Position numbers and translations under genes: made by a program. The notes beneath the pieces are model-generated. The model saw nothing but the letters and a program-made list of their open reading frames with translations. It did no database searches and was not told the origin of the DNA. From Thalassococcus_A lentus (lineage in GTDB: Bacteria > Pseudomonadota > Alphaproteobacteria > Rhodobacterales > Rhodobacteraceae), in assembly GCF_028023555.1 (NCBI RefSeq), contig NZ_JAQIOY010000007.1, positions 1 through 64,000 of the forward strand: a stretch of DNA of 64,000 nucleotides, given 5' to 3'. This document shows, one piece after another, positions 56,771 through 64,000 of this stretch (the first letter of the stretch is position 1; the number at the start of each line of letters is the position of its first letter).

Positions 56771-57844
56771 ATGGGCGCCTATATCCTTCGCCGCCTGCTG
56801 CTCATAATTCCCACATTGCTGGGGATCATGATCATCAACTTTACGCTTGTGCAGTTTGTACCCGGCGGACCGATTGAACAAATCCTGGCCCAGATCGAAG
56901 GCGAAGGTGACGTCTTTGCCGGCATTGCCGGCGGAGGTGGCGAAGTTGAGGCCGCCAGCGAAGACAACGCCGGTCGACGCGGCCTGCCCCCAGAATTCAT
57001 TGCCGAACTCGAAAAAGAGTTTGGCTTTGACAAACCGCCGCTTGAGCGGTTCCTCAACATGCTGTGGAACTATATGCGCCTCGATTTCGGCGAAAGCTAT
57101 TTCCGCTCGATCTCGGTGATCGATCTGGTTCTGGAGAAGATGCCGGTGTCGATCAGTCTGGGTCTTTGGTCGACGCTGATTGCCTATCTGGTTTCGATCC
57201 CACTGGGCATTCGCAAAGCCGTAAAGGACGGCAGCAGCTTTGATACATGGACCTCGGGCGCAATCATCGTGGCATACGCGATCCCCGGATTTCTCTTTGC
57301 GATCCTGTTGCTGGTTCTGTTTGCCGGTGGCAGCTACTGGCAGATATTCCCGCTGCGTGGCCTGACATCGGACAATTGGGAAGAGCTTAGCCTGATCGGC
57401 AAAATCGGTGACTACTTCTGGCACATCGCTTTGCCCGTCATCGCCAGCACGATCAGCGCCTTTGCTACGCTGACGCTGCTGACCAAGAACAGCTTTCTCG
57501 ACGAGATCAAAAAACAATACGTCATCACTGCACGCGCCAAGGGCCTCGCCGAAAGCCGCGTGCTCTATGGTCATGTCTTCCGAAATGCCATGCTGATTGT
57601 GATCGCGGGCTTTCCATCGGTCTTCATCGGCATCTTTTTCTCAGGCTCGATCATCATCGAAACGATTTTCTCACTCGACGGGCTGGGGCGCCTTGGCTTC
57701 GAAGCGGCCGTCGCCCGGGACTATCCGGTGATCTTTGGCACGCTGTTCATCTTTGGCCTCATGGGTCTGATCGTCGGGATCATCTCTGACCTGATGTACG
57801 TGCTGGTTGATCCGCGTATCGACTTTGAAAAGCGGGAGGGCTGA
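56771..57844 (+). CDS. yejB: Peptide ABC transporter permease, YejB type
   Basis: 357 residues. Binding-protein-dependent permease of the DppB/OppB class with about six membrane helices. N-terminal YILRRLLLIIPTLLGIMIIN is the typical first helix. The cytoplasmic EAA-like loop is YVITARAKGLAESRVLYGHV, and helices continue to VGIISDLMYVLVDPRIDFEK. An extra loop in the first extracytoplasmic region contains EGDVFAGIAGGGGEVEAASE, as in YejB members. It lies seven bases after yejA and four bases before yejE. Confidence 0.94.
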   Translation: MGAYILRRLLLIIPTLLGIMIINFTLVQFVPGGPIEQILAQIEGEGDVFAGIAGGGGEVEAASEDNAGRRGLPPEFIAELEKEFGFDKPPLERFLNMLWNYMRLDFGESYFRSISVIDLVLEKMPVSISLGLWSTLIAYLVSIPLGIRKAVKDGSSFDTWTSGAIIVAYAIPGFLFAILLLVLFAGGSYWQIFPLRGLTSDNWEELSLIGKIGDYFWHIALPVIASTISAFATLTLLTKNSFLDEIKKQYVITARAKGLAESRVLYGHVFRNAMLIVIAGFPSVFIGIFFSGSIIIETIFSLDGLGRLGFEAAVARDYPVIFGTLFIFGLMGLIVGIISDLMYVLVDPRIDFEKREG

Positions 57845-57847
57845 GGC

Positions 57848-59029
57848 GTGGCGCAAACCGATCCGCAGATGGCACCCGAGCCGCAAGACACCCCGGTCAT
57901 TCCCGAACCGAAACGTGGAATGTTCACTCTGTCACCGCTAAATGCGCGGCGCTGGAACAACTTCAAGAAAAACCGCCGGGCCTTCTGGTCGCTTTGGATT
58001 TTTCTCGGGCTTTTCGTTCTGTCACTGTTTGCCGAATTCATCGCGAACGACAAACCCATCCTGGTGCAGTACCGCGGCGAATACTACACCCCCATCTTCA
58101 AGTTCTACCCCGAGACTGACTTTGGCGGGGATTTCAGAACCGAAGCCCCCTACCGCGACATCGAGGTGAAATGCCTGATCCGCACCGGCGGTCTGGAAGA
58201 GTGTTTTGACGAGCCCGAAGAACTGATCGAACAGGTTGATCAAGGCATGGTGCTGGAGGGCGATTTCCAAAAAGGCTGGATGCTCTGGCCACTGGTCCCC
58301 TACAGCTACAAAACTCCGGTAGACCGCCCCGGTGCGGCCCCCCTGCCCCCCAACAATCAAAACTGGCTGGGGACCGATGACACCAAACGCGATGTTGTGG
58401 CGCGGGTGATCTACGGTTTCAGGCTATCAATCCTGTTCACCCTGATTGTCACTATAGCCTCAAGCATCATCGGCATTATCGCCGGCGCTGTTCAGGGGTA
58501 TTTCGGCGGATGGGTCGACCTGATCTTTCAAAGGATCATCGAGATTTGGGTGTCCACGCCTTCGCTCTATGTGATCATCATCCTCTTTGCGATCCTAGGG
58601 CGAAGTTTCTGGCTGCTCGTGGCGCTGACCGTTCTGTTTGGCTGGGTTGCGCTGGTGGGCGTTGTGCGGGCGGAATTCCTGCGTGCACGCAATCTGGAAT
58701 ACGTGCGCGCCGCCAAGGCGCTGGGGGTCAGCAACTGGACGATCATGTTCCGCCATATGCTGCCCAATGCCATGGTGGCGACGCTGACCATGCTGCCGTT
58801 TATCGTTACGGGTACGATCAGCACGCTGGCCGGGCTGGACTTCCTCGGCTTTGGTTTGCCGTCTTCCGCCCCGTCGCTGGGTGAGCTGACGCTTCAGGCC
58901 AAACAAAACCTTCAGGCCCCCTGGCTTGGCTTCACCGCTTTCTTTGTCTTTGCGATCATGCTGTCGCTGCTGGTGTTCATCTTCGAAGGCGTCCGCGACG
59001 CCTTTGACCCAAGAAAGACGTTCTCGTGA
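57848..59029 (+). CDS. yejE: Peptide ABC transporter permease, YejE type
   Basis: 393 residues from GTG 57848. DppC/OppC-class permease. The N-terminal OppC segment SPLNARRWNNFKKNRRAFWS is followed by the first helix. A sizeable extracytoplasmic region (about 70-185, including YRGEYYTPIFKFYPETDFGG) is typical of YejE and longer than OppC. The EAA-like loop is LEYVRAAKALGVSNWTIMFR, ending VRDAFDPRKTFS. It overlaps yejF by four bases, so both proteins are made in step. Confidence 0.94.
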   Translation: MAQTDPQMAPEPQDTPVIPEPKRGMFTLSPLNARRWNNFKKNRRAFWSLWIFLGLFVLSLFAEFIANDKPILVQYRGEYYTPIFKFYPETDFGGDFRTEAPYRDIEVKCLIRTGGLEECFDEPEELIEQVDQGMVLEGDFQKGWMLWPLVPYSYKTPVDRPGAAPLPPNNQNWLGTDDTKRDVVARVIYGFRLSILFTLIVTIASSIIGIIAGAVQGYFGGWVDLIFQRIIEIWVSTPSLYVIIILFAILGRSFWLLVALTVLFGWVALVGVVRAEFLRARNLEYVRAAKALGVSNWTIMFRHMLPNAMVATLTMLPFIVTGTISTLAGLDFLGFGLPSSAPSLGELTLQAKQNLQAPWLGFTAFFVFAIMLSLLVFIFEGVRDAFDPRKTFS

Positions 59030-60621
59030 CCAGCCCATCCATTCTCTCAGTCCGAGATCTCAAGGTGTCATTCTCTCAGGACGGCATCAGCACGATGGCA
59101 GTCAAGGGCGTGTCTTTCGACATTCAGCGCGGTGAAACCGTCGCGCTGGTGGGCGAGTCCGGCTCGGGTAAATCTGTGACTGCGCTATCCACAGTTTCGC
59201 TTCTGGGCGATGCCGCGACGGTCGAAGGGTCGGTGACATACGAAGGTCAGCAGATGATCGGCGCCGATGACGCCTTGTTGCGCAAAGTTCGTGGCAACGA
59301 CATCAGCTTTATTTTCCAAGAGCCGATGACCTCGCTCAACCCTCTGCACACCTTGGAAAAGCAGCTCGCCGAAAGCATTCTATTGCACCAGGGGCTGACT
59401 GGTGACGCGGCCCGCACCAAGATCATCGAATTGCTGAACAAGGTCGGCATCCGCGATCCCGAGCAACGCCTCACCTCATATCCGCACCAGCTTTCTGGCG
59501 GTCAGAGACAGCGTGTGATGATCGCCATGGCGCTTGCCAATGGCCCCGAACTGCTAATCGCAGACGAGCCGACCACGGCGCTGGACGTGACAATTCAGGC
59601 GCAAATTCTGGAACTGCTGGCCGAATTGAAACGGTCCGAAGAAATGAGCCTGCTGTTCATCACCCACGACCTAGGCATCGTGCGCAAGATCGCCGACCGG
59701 GTCTGCGTCATGAAATCAGGAGAGATTGTCGAAACCGGCCCCACCGCCGAGATTTTCGAGAACCCGCAACATCCCTACACGCAAATGCTGCTCTCTGCGG
59801 AAAGCACGGGATTGCCCGATCCCGTCGCACCGAACGCCGAGCAGATTGCCAGCACCGAGAACCTGAAGATCTGGTTTCCGATCCAGCGTGGCCTGCTCAA
59901 ACGGACGGTCGGGTATGTCAAAGCGGTGAATGATGCATCCATCGCCGTGCGCGCGGGCGAGACCGTGGGCATCGTTGGCGAAAGCGGGTCCGGCAAAACA
60001 ACACTGGCGCTGGCCATCATGCGTCTGATCAGCTCCGAAGGCGGCATTACCTATCGCGGGCAGGACGTGCGGGCGTGGTCCACGCGCGAACTGCGACGCC
60101 TGCGCAGCGAAATGCAGATTGTCTTTCAAGACCCCTATGGCTCGCTCAGTCCTCGGATGACCTGCGAACAGATCATCGCCGAAGGACTGTCTGTGCACGG
60201 CTCACCCGACGGTCGCTCGCCCCGCGATGCCGTGATCGAGGTGATGCAGGAGGTTGGTCTGGATCCGGCGACGATGCACCGATACCCCCATGAATTTTCG
60301 GGTGGCCAAAGACAGCGTATCGCGATTGCCCGCGCAATGGTGCTGCGCCCAAGACTGGTCGTATTGGATGAGCCAACCTCGGCCCTCGACATGACCGTGC
60401 AGGTTCAAATCGTGAACCTGCTGCGCGAGCTTCAGCGCAAATACGATCTGGCCTACCTGTTCATCAGCCACGATCTCAAGGTCGTCCGCGCTATGTCCCA
60501 CAAGGTGATCGTCATGAAGCAAGGCGATGTCGTGGAATACGGCGAAGCGCAACAAATCTTTGACGCGCCGCAAACCGATTATACCCGAACGCTTCTGTCG
60601 GCGGCTTTCGATCTGGTCTGA
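59026..60621 (+). CDS. yejF: Peptide ABC transporter ATPase, fused double-domain YejF type
   Basis: 531 residues with two nucleotide-binding domains in one chain. Domain 1 has Walker A GESGSGKS, signature LSGGQRQR and Walker B LLIADEPTTALDV. Domain 2 has Walker A GESGSGKT, signature FSGGQRQR and Walker B LVVLDEPTSALDM. This fused form, in place of separate OppD and OppF, is typical of YejF. It ends the operon. A GC-rich repeat element lies 11 bases after the stop codon, between it and convergent hemN. Confidence 0.95.
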   Translation: MTSPSILSVRDLKVSFSQDGISTMAVKGVSFDIQRGETVALVGESGSGKSVTALSTVSLLGDAATVEGSVTYEGQQMIGADDALLRKVRGNDISFIFQEPMTSLNPLHTLEKQLAESILLHQGLTGDAARTKIIELLNKVGIRDPEQRLTSYPHQLSGGQRQRVMIAMALANGPELLIADEPTTALDVTIQAQILELLAELKRSEEMSLLFITHDLGIVRKIADRVCVMKSGEIVETGPTAEIFENPQHPYTQMLLSAESTGLPDPVAPNAEQIASTENLKIWFPIQRGLLKRTVGYVKAVNDASIAVRAGETVGIVGESGSGKTTLALAIMRLISSEGGITYRGQDVRAWSTRELRRLRSEMQIVFQDPYGSLSPRMTCEQIIAEGLSVHGSPDGRSPRDAVIEVMQEVGLDPATMHRYPHEFSGGQRQRIAIARAMVLRPRLVVLDEPTSALDMTVQVQIVNLLRELQRKYDLAYLFISHDLKVVRAMSHKVIVMKQGDVVEYGEAQQIFDAPQTDYTRTLLSAAFDLV

Positions 60622-60632
60622 CACGCTACGCC

Positions 60633-60688
60633 GCGGGACGGCGGGTGGGGCGATGCCCAAAGGGCGAGCATCATCCGCCGACGCCGTC
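60633..60688. repeat. GC-rich extragenic repeat, copy 1
   Basis: The 24-base core (60633-60656), beginning GCGGGACGGCGGGTGG, matches the copy at 63839-63862 with one mismatch. Complementary segments nearby (GACGGC with GCCGTC; GCCC-AAA-GGGC at 60655-60665) allow a hairpin fold. It lies between convergent yejF and hemN. Confidence 0.6.
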
Positions 60689-60698
60689 GGCCCGTTCC

Positions 60699-62054
60699 TC
60701 AAATCGCGCTCGAATGGCCCGCCTTGCTCAGATCATAAGCATCGAAACTGCGGGCAATCATACGCGTCAAAGCCCGCGCTTGTGTCGGTATGAACAACCC
60801 GTCTTCCGTGATTGTCAGCATGCCTTCGAACTGCGCGTTGACCGTTTCGAACAATTTGAACAGGGCTTTGCGGGAAATCGCAAAACCCTCGGTGATCTCC
60901 TGCGCATCAATGCGGAAGTCACACATGATTGCCTCGATCATGCGCGCACGCATCTGATCTTCGCCCTTGAATCGGTGTCCGCGACTGGTCGAGAACCGAC
61001 CATCCCGAATGGCCCCCGCATACGCCGAGGTGGCCGGAGCATTCTGTGCATAGCCTTGCGGAAACTTCGAAATGGACGAGGCCCCGAGCCCAATCAACGC
61101 CGTTGCCGTATCATCGGTGTAGCCTTGGAAATTGCGGCGCAATCCCCCTGTTTTTCGCGCGATCGCCAATCCATCATCAGGACGGGCAAAATGGTCGATG
61201 CCGATTTCCTCATAGCCATCCCACAAAAACAGCCGCCGGGCGGTATCGAACAACGCCAGCCGTTCTTCCGGTGTCGGCAAAACATCCGACGGGATCAGCT
61301 GCTGTCGTTTCGCCATCCAAGGCACATGGGCATAGCCATAAAGCGCCACCCGATCGGGCCCAAAGCTCAGCAATTTCTGAACCGTATCGGTGATGCGGGC
61401 CCGGGTCTGAAACGGCAGTCCAAACAGGATGTCGGCGTTCAGACTTTGGACGCCGCGGTCACGGATCATCTCAACAGCCTGCCGCGTGACATCAAACCCT
61501 TGAGGGCGTCCGATGGTCTCCTGAATTTCGGGATCAAAGTCCTGAACGCCAATGGACGCGCGATTCATGCCACCCGCCGCCAGCACATCCAGACGCTCGG
61601 CATCTATTTCATTCGGATCGATCTCGACCGAAAACTCCGCGCCATCCTTAAAGGGGGCCGTGTCGTGAACCGCATCGATCAGCCCGCGCATCATGTCGGG
61701 CGTCAACAGCGTCGGTGTTCCGCCGCCCCAATGCAGCCGCGACAGCCGCGTGCCTTGCGGCAGGCGCGCCTTCAACATGGCCAGTTCGGTTTTGAGCACC
61801 GCGACATAGGCTTCAACCGGCGCAGCGGTGGCCGTCCCCTGCGTCCGGCATGCACAGAACCAGCACAGCCTGCGACAAAAGGGAATATGCAGATAGAGCG
61901 ACACTTCTCCATTGTGTGGAAGCGCCTCAATCCAGTCCGTGAATTCACTCGGTCCAACGCTCCCGTCAAATTGCGGGGCCGTGGGATAAGAGGTGTAGCG
62001 CGGCACTTTGGCATCGAAAAGACCGAGGCGCGCGAGTTGTGTTCTTTCACTCAT
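60699..62054 (-). CDS. hemN: Oxygen-independent coproporphyrinogen III oxidase
   Basis: 451 residues from ATG 62054 (MSERTQLARLGLFDAKVPRY). Radical SAM enzyme that makes protoporphyrinogen IX under low oxygen. The 4Fe-4S cluster cysteines are Cys60, Cys64 and Cys67 in IPFCRRLCWFCACR. GGGTPTLLTPDMMRGL and SVEIDPNE follow, then IGVQDFDPEIQETIGRPQ and the HemN C-terminal domain. It is divergent from fnrL with only 63 bases between start codons; that gap contains an FNR-type box, consistent with activation at low oxygen. Confidence 0.95.
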   Translation of the reverse strand: MSERTQLARLGLFDAKVPRYTSYPTAPQFDGSVGPSEFTDWIEALPHNGEVSLYLHIPFCRRLCWFCACRTQGTATAAPVEAYVAVLKTELAMLKARLPQGTRLSRLHWGGGTPTLLTPDMMRGLIDAVHDTAPFKDGAEFSVEIDPNEIDAERLDVLAAGGMNRASIGVQDFDPEIQETIGRPQGFDVTRQAVEMIRDRGVQSLNADILFGLPFQTRARITDTVQKLLSFGPDRVALYGYAHVPWMAKRQQLIPSDVLPTPEERLALFDTARRLFLWDGYEEIGIDHFARPDDGLAIARKTGGLRRNFQGYTDDTATALIGLGASSISKFPQGYAQNAPATSAYAGAIRDGRFSTSRGHRFKGEDQMRARMIEAIMCDFRIDAQEITEGFAISRKALFKLFETVNAQFEGMLTITEDGLFIPTQARALTRMIARSFDAYDLSKAGHSSAI

Positions 62055-62089
62055 GCCAATACACTTAGTCTGCGAGGAGAAAGCCAACC

Positions 62090-62103
62090 TTGACCCAGAT
62101 CAA
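62090..62103. promoter_or_regulatory. FNR/FnrL box between hemN and fnrL
   Basis: TTGACCCAGATCAA fits the FNR consensus TTGAT-N4-ATCAA in nine of its ten defined positions. It is centred about 42 bases upstream of the hemN start and 21 bases upstream of fnrL, so it could activate hemN and repress or tune fnrL. Confidence 0.82.
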
Positions 62104-62117
62104 CAAGGAATATCCGA

Positions 62118-62864
62118 ATGCCAGCCGATAGAGGGCTTGCCGTTTCTCAGGAATGTGCAGATTGCCCGATCAGACACCGCGCCGTCTGTGCCAGATGCGA
62201 AAATGATGAGCTCCAGCAACTGGAGGACATCAAGTATTACCGCAAATTCGAAGCAGGCCAGAACGTGATCTGGTCCGGCGATCGCATGGATTTCGTCGGC
62301 TCTGTTGTCTCCGGAATTGCCACGCTGACGCAAACGATGGAAGATGGGCGCACCCAGATGGTGGGTCTTCTGCTGCCTTCAGACTTTGTGGGGCGGCCGG
62401 GCCGGGACACTGCGCCTTATGATGTTGTGGCGACCACTGATCTGGTGATGTGCTGTTTTCGCAAGAAGCCGTTTGAATCCCTGATGGTGAGCACACCAAA
62501 CATTGCCCAGCGATTGTTGCAGATGACGCTGGACGAATTGGATGCGGCACGCGAATGGATGCTGGTTCTGGGTCGCAAGACCGCGCGCGAGAAAATTGCA
62601 TCGCTTCTGTCGATTTTTGCCCGCCGCGATGCCTCGATCAACATGAGCATGGCAACAGGGCGGATCGTCTTTGATCTGCCACTCACCCGCGAGGCGATGG
62701 CCGATTATCTGGGCCTGACGCTGGAAACGGTCAGCCGCCAGATTTCCGCGCTCAAACGCGATGGCGTCATTGAACTTGAGGGCAAGCGCCACGTGACCGT
62801 GCCTGACATGGACCTGCTTCTCGAAGAAGCCGGAGACGACAGCGACGGCGGAATGCTTGTCTGA
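62118..62864 (+). CDS. fnrL: FnrL, oxygen-sensing Crp/Fnr regulator
   Basis: 248 residues. The N-terminal cysteines Cys13, Cys16, Cys24 and Cys27 (ECADCPIRHRAVCARCEND) plus Cys112 or Cys113 in the sensor domain (MCCFRKKP) provide the four ligands of an oxygen-labile 4Fe-4S cluster. The cyclic-nucleotide-like beta roll is at 37-115, and the HTH (MADYLGLTLETVSRQISALK) near 195-214 has the ETVSR recognition helix of FNR. It regulates anaerobic respiration, haem and (in phototrophs) photosynthesis genes. Divergent from hemN, with a shared FNR box. Confidence 0.96.
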   Translation: MPADRGLAVSQECADCPIRHRAVCARCENDELQQLEDIKYYRKFEAGQNVIWSGDRMDFVGSVVSGIATLTQTMEDGRTQMVGLLLPSDFVGRPGRDTAPYDVVATTDLVMCCFRKKPFESLMVSTPNIAQRLLQMTLDELDAAREWMLVLGRKTAREKIASLLSIFARRDASINMSMATGRIVFDLPLTREAMADYLGLTLETVSRQISALKRDGVIELEGKRHVTVPDMDLLLEEAGDDSDGGMLV

Positions 62865-62889
62865 ACCGATCCGGGATGGACGCAATTGC

Positions 62890-63822
62890 ATGACCGAGCC
62901 TTTGGAATTTGTCACACTTGATGTGTTCACGGATCAGCCGTTTCTGGGCAATCCACTGGCCGTGGTGCTGGGTGCAGACACTCTGAGCACCGCGCAAATG
63001 CAAACCATCGCGCGCGAATTCAACTTGTCTGAAACGATTTTCGTCATGGCCCCGCAAGATGCCGGCCATACCGCACGGGTCAGGATTTTCTTCCCAACCG
63101 CTGAAATCCCTTTTGCTGGCCACCCCACCATCGGATGCGCGATCCACCTTGCCAGCGCGGCAAATCCCGAGGGCGATTTCGAGGCGCTGATCACGCTCGA
63201 GGAAGAGGCCGGGCTCGTCCCCGTGAACGTGGTGCGGACGGGTCGCGCCATACGCGCAGAATTCAAAGCGCCCGTGCTGCCGCATGCACCTGACCTTGGC
63301 CAGACACCCGACAACGATCGCATCGCAGCGGCGCTGGGTCTTTCAGCCGAAGCGATTGGCATGCCCGGGCACCGACCCGCTGTCTGGCAAGGTGGCCCAG
63401 CGTTCCTTTTTGTGCCACTGCGCGACAGCGACGCCCTCGAACAGGCAAAGCCCCATGAACCAGCCTGGTCGGAAATCATGGGCACAGCCGCCGTGGACAG
63501 CGCATACCTTTACACAGATTGCCAGCACACAAGCGTTGCGGACTACGAGGCACGCATGTTCTCGCCCACCGCAGGTATTCCAGAGGATCCGGCCACAGGT
63601 TCGGCCTCTGCGCTGTTGGCCGCGCAGCTGCTGGACAGCGGGGTTCTTAAGGATGGGACGCAGAAACTGCGGCTGCGCCAGGGTCTGCAAATGGGCCGGG
63701 CCTCACACATCACATTGACCGCCAGTTGCGCACAAGGCGCTTTGACCGACATTCGTATAGCGGGCAGCGCCGTCGCAATTGCGCGGGGCCAGATCACTGT
63801 TCCTCAGCAAAGCCGCGACTGA
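62890..63822 (+). CDS. PhzF family isomerase/epimerase
   Basis: 310 residues. Homologue of the phenazine enzyme PhzF, with two similar halves. The catalytic Glu48 lies in FNLSETIFV. GHPTIG near residue 76 and PEDPATGSASALL in the second half are family marks. No other phenazine gene is nearby, so it probably acts on an unrelated small acid, as most PhzF homologues do. The start at 62890 is chosen over a TTG at 62857 that overlaps fnrL. It is followed by a GC-rich repeat element and a convergent universal stress protein gene. Confidence 0.92.
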   Translation: MTEPLEFVTLDVFTDQPFLGNPLAVVLGADTLSTAQMQTIAREFNLSETIFVMAPQDAGHTARVRIFFPTAEIPFAGHPTIGCAIHLASAANPEGDFEALITLEEEAGLVPVNVVRTGRAIRAEFKAPVLPHAPDLGQTPDNDRIAAALGLSAEAIGMPGHRPAVWQGGPAFLFVPLRDSDALEQAKPHEPAWSEIMGTAAVDSAYLYTDCQHTSVADYEARMFSPTAGIPEDPATGSASALLAAQLLDSGVLKDGTQKLRLRQGLQMGRASHITLTASCAQGALTDIRIAGSAVAIARGQITVPQQSRD

Positions 63823-63838
63823 CCGCCGGTATAGGATT

Positions 63839-63894
63839 GCGGGACGGCGGGCGGGGCGATGCGGGCTTGCCCGCGAGCGGCGACCACCGTCCCG
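63839..63894. repeat. GC-rich extragenic repeat, copy 2
   Basis: Core 63839-63862 matches copy 1. CGGGACGG (63840-63847) pairs with CCGTCCCG (63887-63894), and GCGGGC with GCCCGC forms an inner stem. Located between convergent phzF and the universal stress protein gene, the same context as copy 1. Confidence 0.6.
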
Positions 63895-63900
63895 TAATGT

Positions 63901-64000
63901 CTAATGGGACATCAAGACCGGGATTTCGGCCCTTTCGAGCATGTTCCGGGTTGCCCCACCCAAGATCGCTTCGCGAAACCGCGAATGGCCATAGGCGCCC
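63901..64000 (-). CDS. Universal stress protein (UspA family), C-terminal part
   Basis: 33 codons on the minus strand ending in TAG, truncated by the window edge. The sequence GAYGHSRFREAILGGATRNM followed by LERAEIPVLMSH is the ATP-binding C-terminal motif of UspA proteins (G-x2-GHSR-x9-G). The upstream part lies outside the window. Confidence 0.82.
   Translation of the reverse strand, partial: GAYGHSRFREAILGGATRNMLERAEIPVLMSH

Noticed and set aside
60645..62093. Open frame antisense to hemN
   Set aside because: The minus strand carries the radical SAM cysteines and the full HemN plan.
1..64000. CRISPR arrays, tRNA or rRNA genes, insertion sequences
   Set aside because: No regularly spaced repeats, cloverleaf-like segments or transposase frames were found in the gaps inspected.

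Overview
The window reads as a chromosomal segment of a marine Rhodobacteraceae (Roseobacter-group) alphaproteobacterium. The evidence is a complete sulfur-oxidation (sox) cluster in Paracoccus-like order, FnrL beside hemN, a heterotetrameric sarcosine oxidase operon, an NDUFA12-type complex I subunit next to an MlaD gene, and moderately GC-rich coding sequence with short or overlapping intergenic gaps. No rRNA, tRNA, CRISPR array, insertion sequence or phage gene was seen. Almost all of the window is coding.

Layout. 1-6.6 kb: 3' end of acs, a small proline/glutamine-rich protein, an acyl-CoA ligase, accBC, aat, then a minus-strand set (NDUFA12, mlaD, DUF2155) and a RidA protein. 6.8-11 kb: a DUF4760-like membrane protein, clpX, clpP, and a photolyase-related FAD protein whose domains look re-ordered. 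11.1-23.4 kb: the sox locus. soxVWXYZABCDEF runs leftward and soxS-soxR-yeeE runs rightward, with shared AATTCACAT words in the soxV/soxS and soxW/soxX control regions that fit SoxR operators. A strong hairpin and an 18-bp palindrome separate soxA from soxB.

23.4-30.9 kb: a secreted two-repeat mannan-binding-lectin (MVL) homologue, ribE, a three-gene capsule export/synthesis cassette (kpsS-like, OPX lipoprotein, kpsC-like), then ribD and nrdR. The capsule cassette lies between the two riboflavin genes. 31-38.3 kb: an M20 amidohydrolase, a repeat-rich gap, yjbQ, a small membrane protein, a HlyU-family protein, rpoD, dnaG and a small secreted protein. 38.3-43.3 kb: sarcosine oxidase, transcribed B-D-A-G.

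43.5-50.9 kb: two paralogous three-gene cassettes (Tad-like von Willebrand protein plus two TadE-like pseudopilin-type proteins) in opposite orientation on either side of a glutamate dehydrogenase gene. This is the most unusual architecture in the window. 51-64 kb: a small membrane protein, a beta-hydroxyacid dehydrogenase, ogt, pheA, a membrane-anchored cytochrome c, a yejABEF-type peptide ABC transporter, hemN and fnrL sharing an FNR box, a PhzF protein, and the 3' end of a universal stress protein gene. Two copies of a GC-rich extragenic hairpin repeat follow yejF and phzF.

Together the genes describe a metabolically flexible aerobe or facultative anaerobe. It oxidises thiosulfate with the periplasmic Sox system, which needs thiol reductant (SoxV, SoxW, SoxS) and c-type cytochromes. 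It also demethylates sarcosine, imports peptides and builds a Kdo-linked capsule. Function assignments rest on motif and family recognition by eye; no database search was run.
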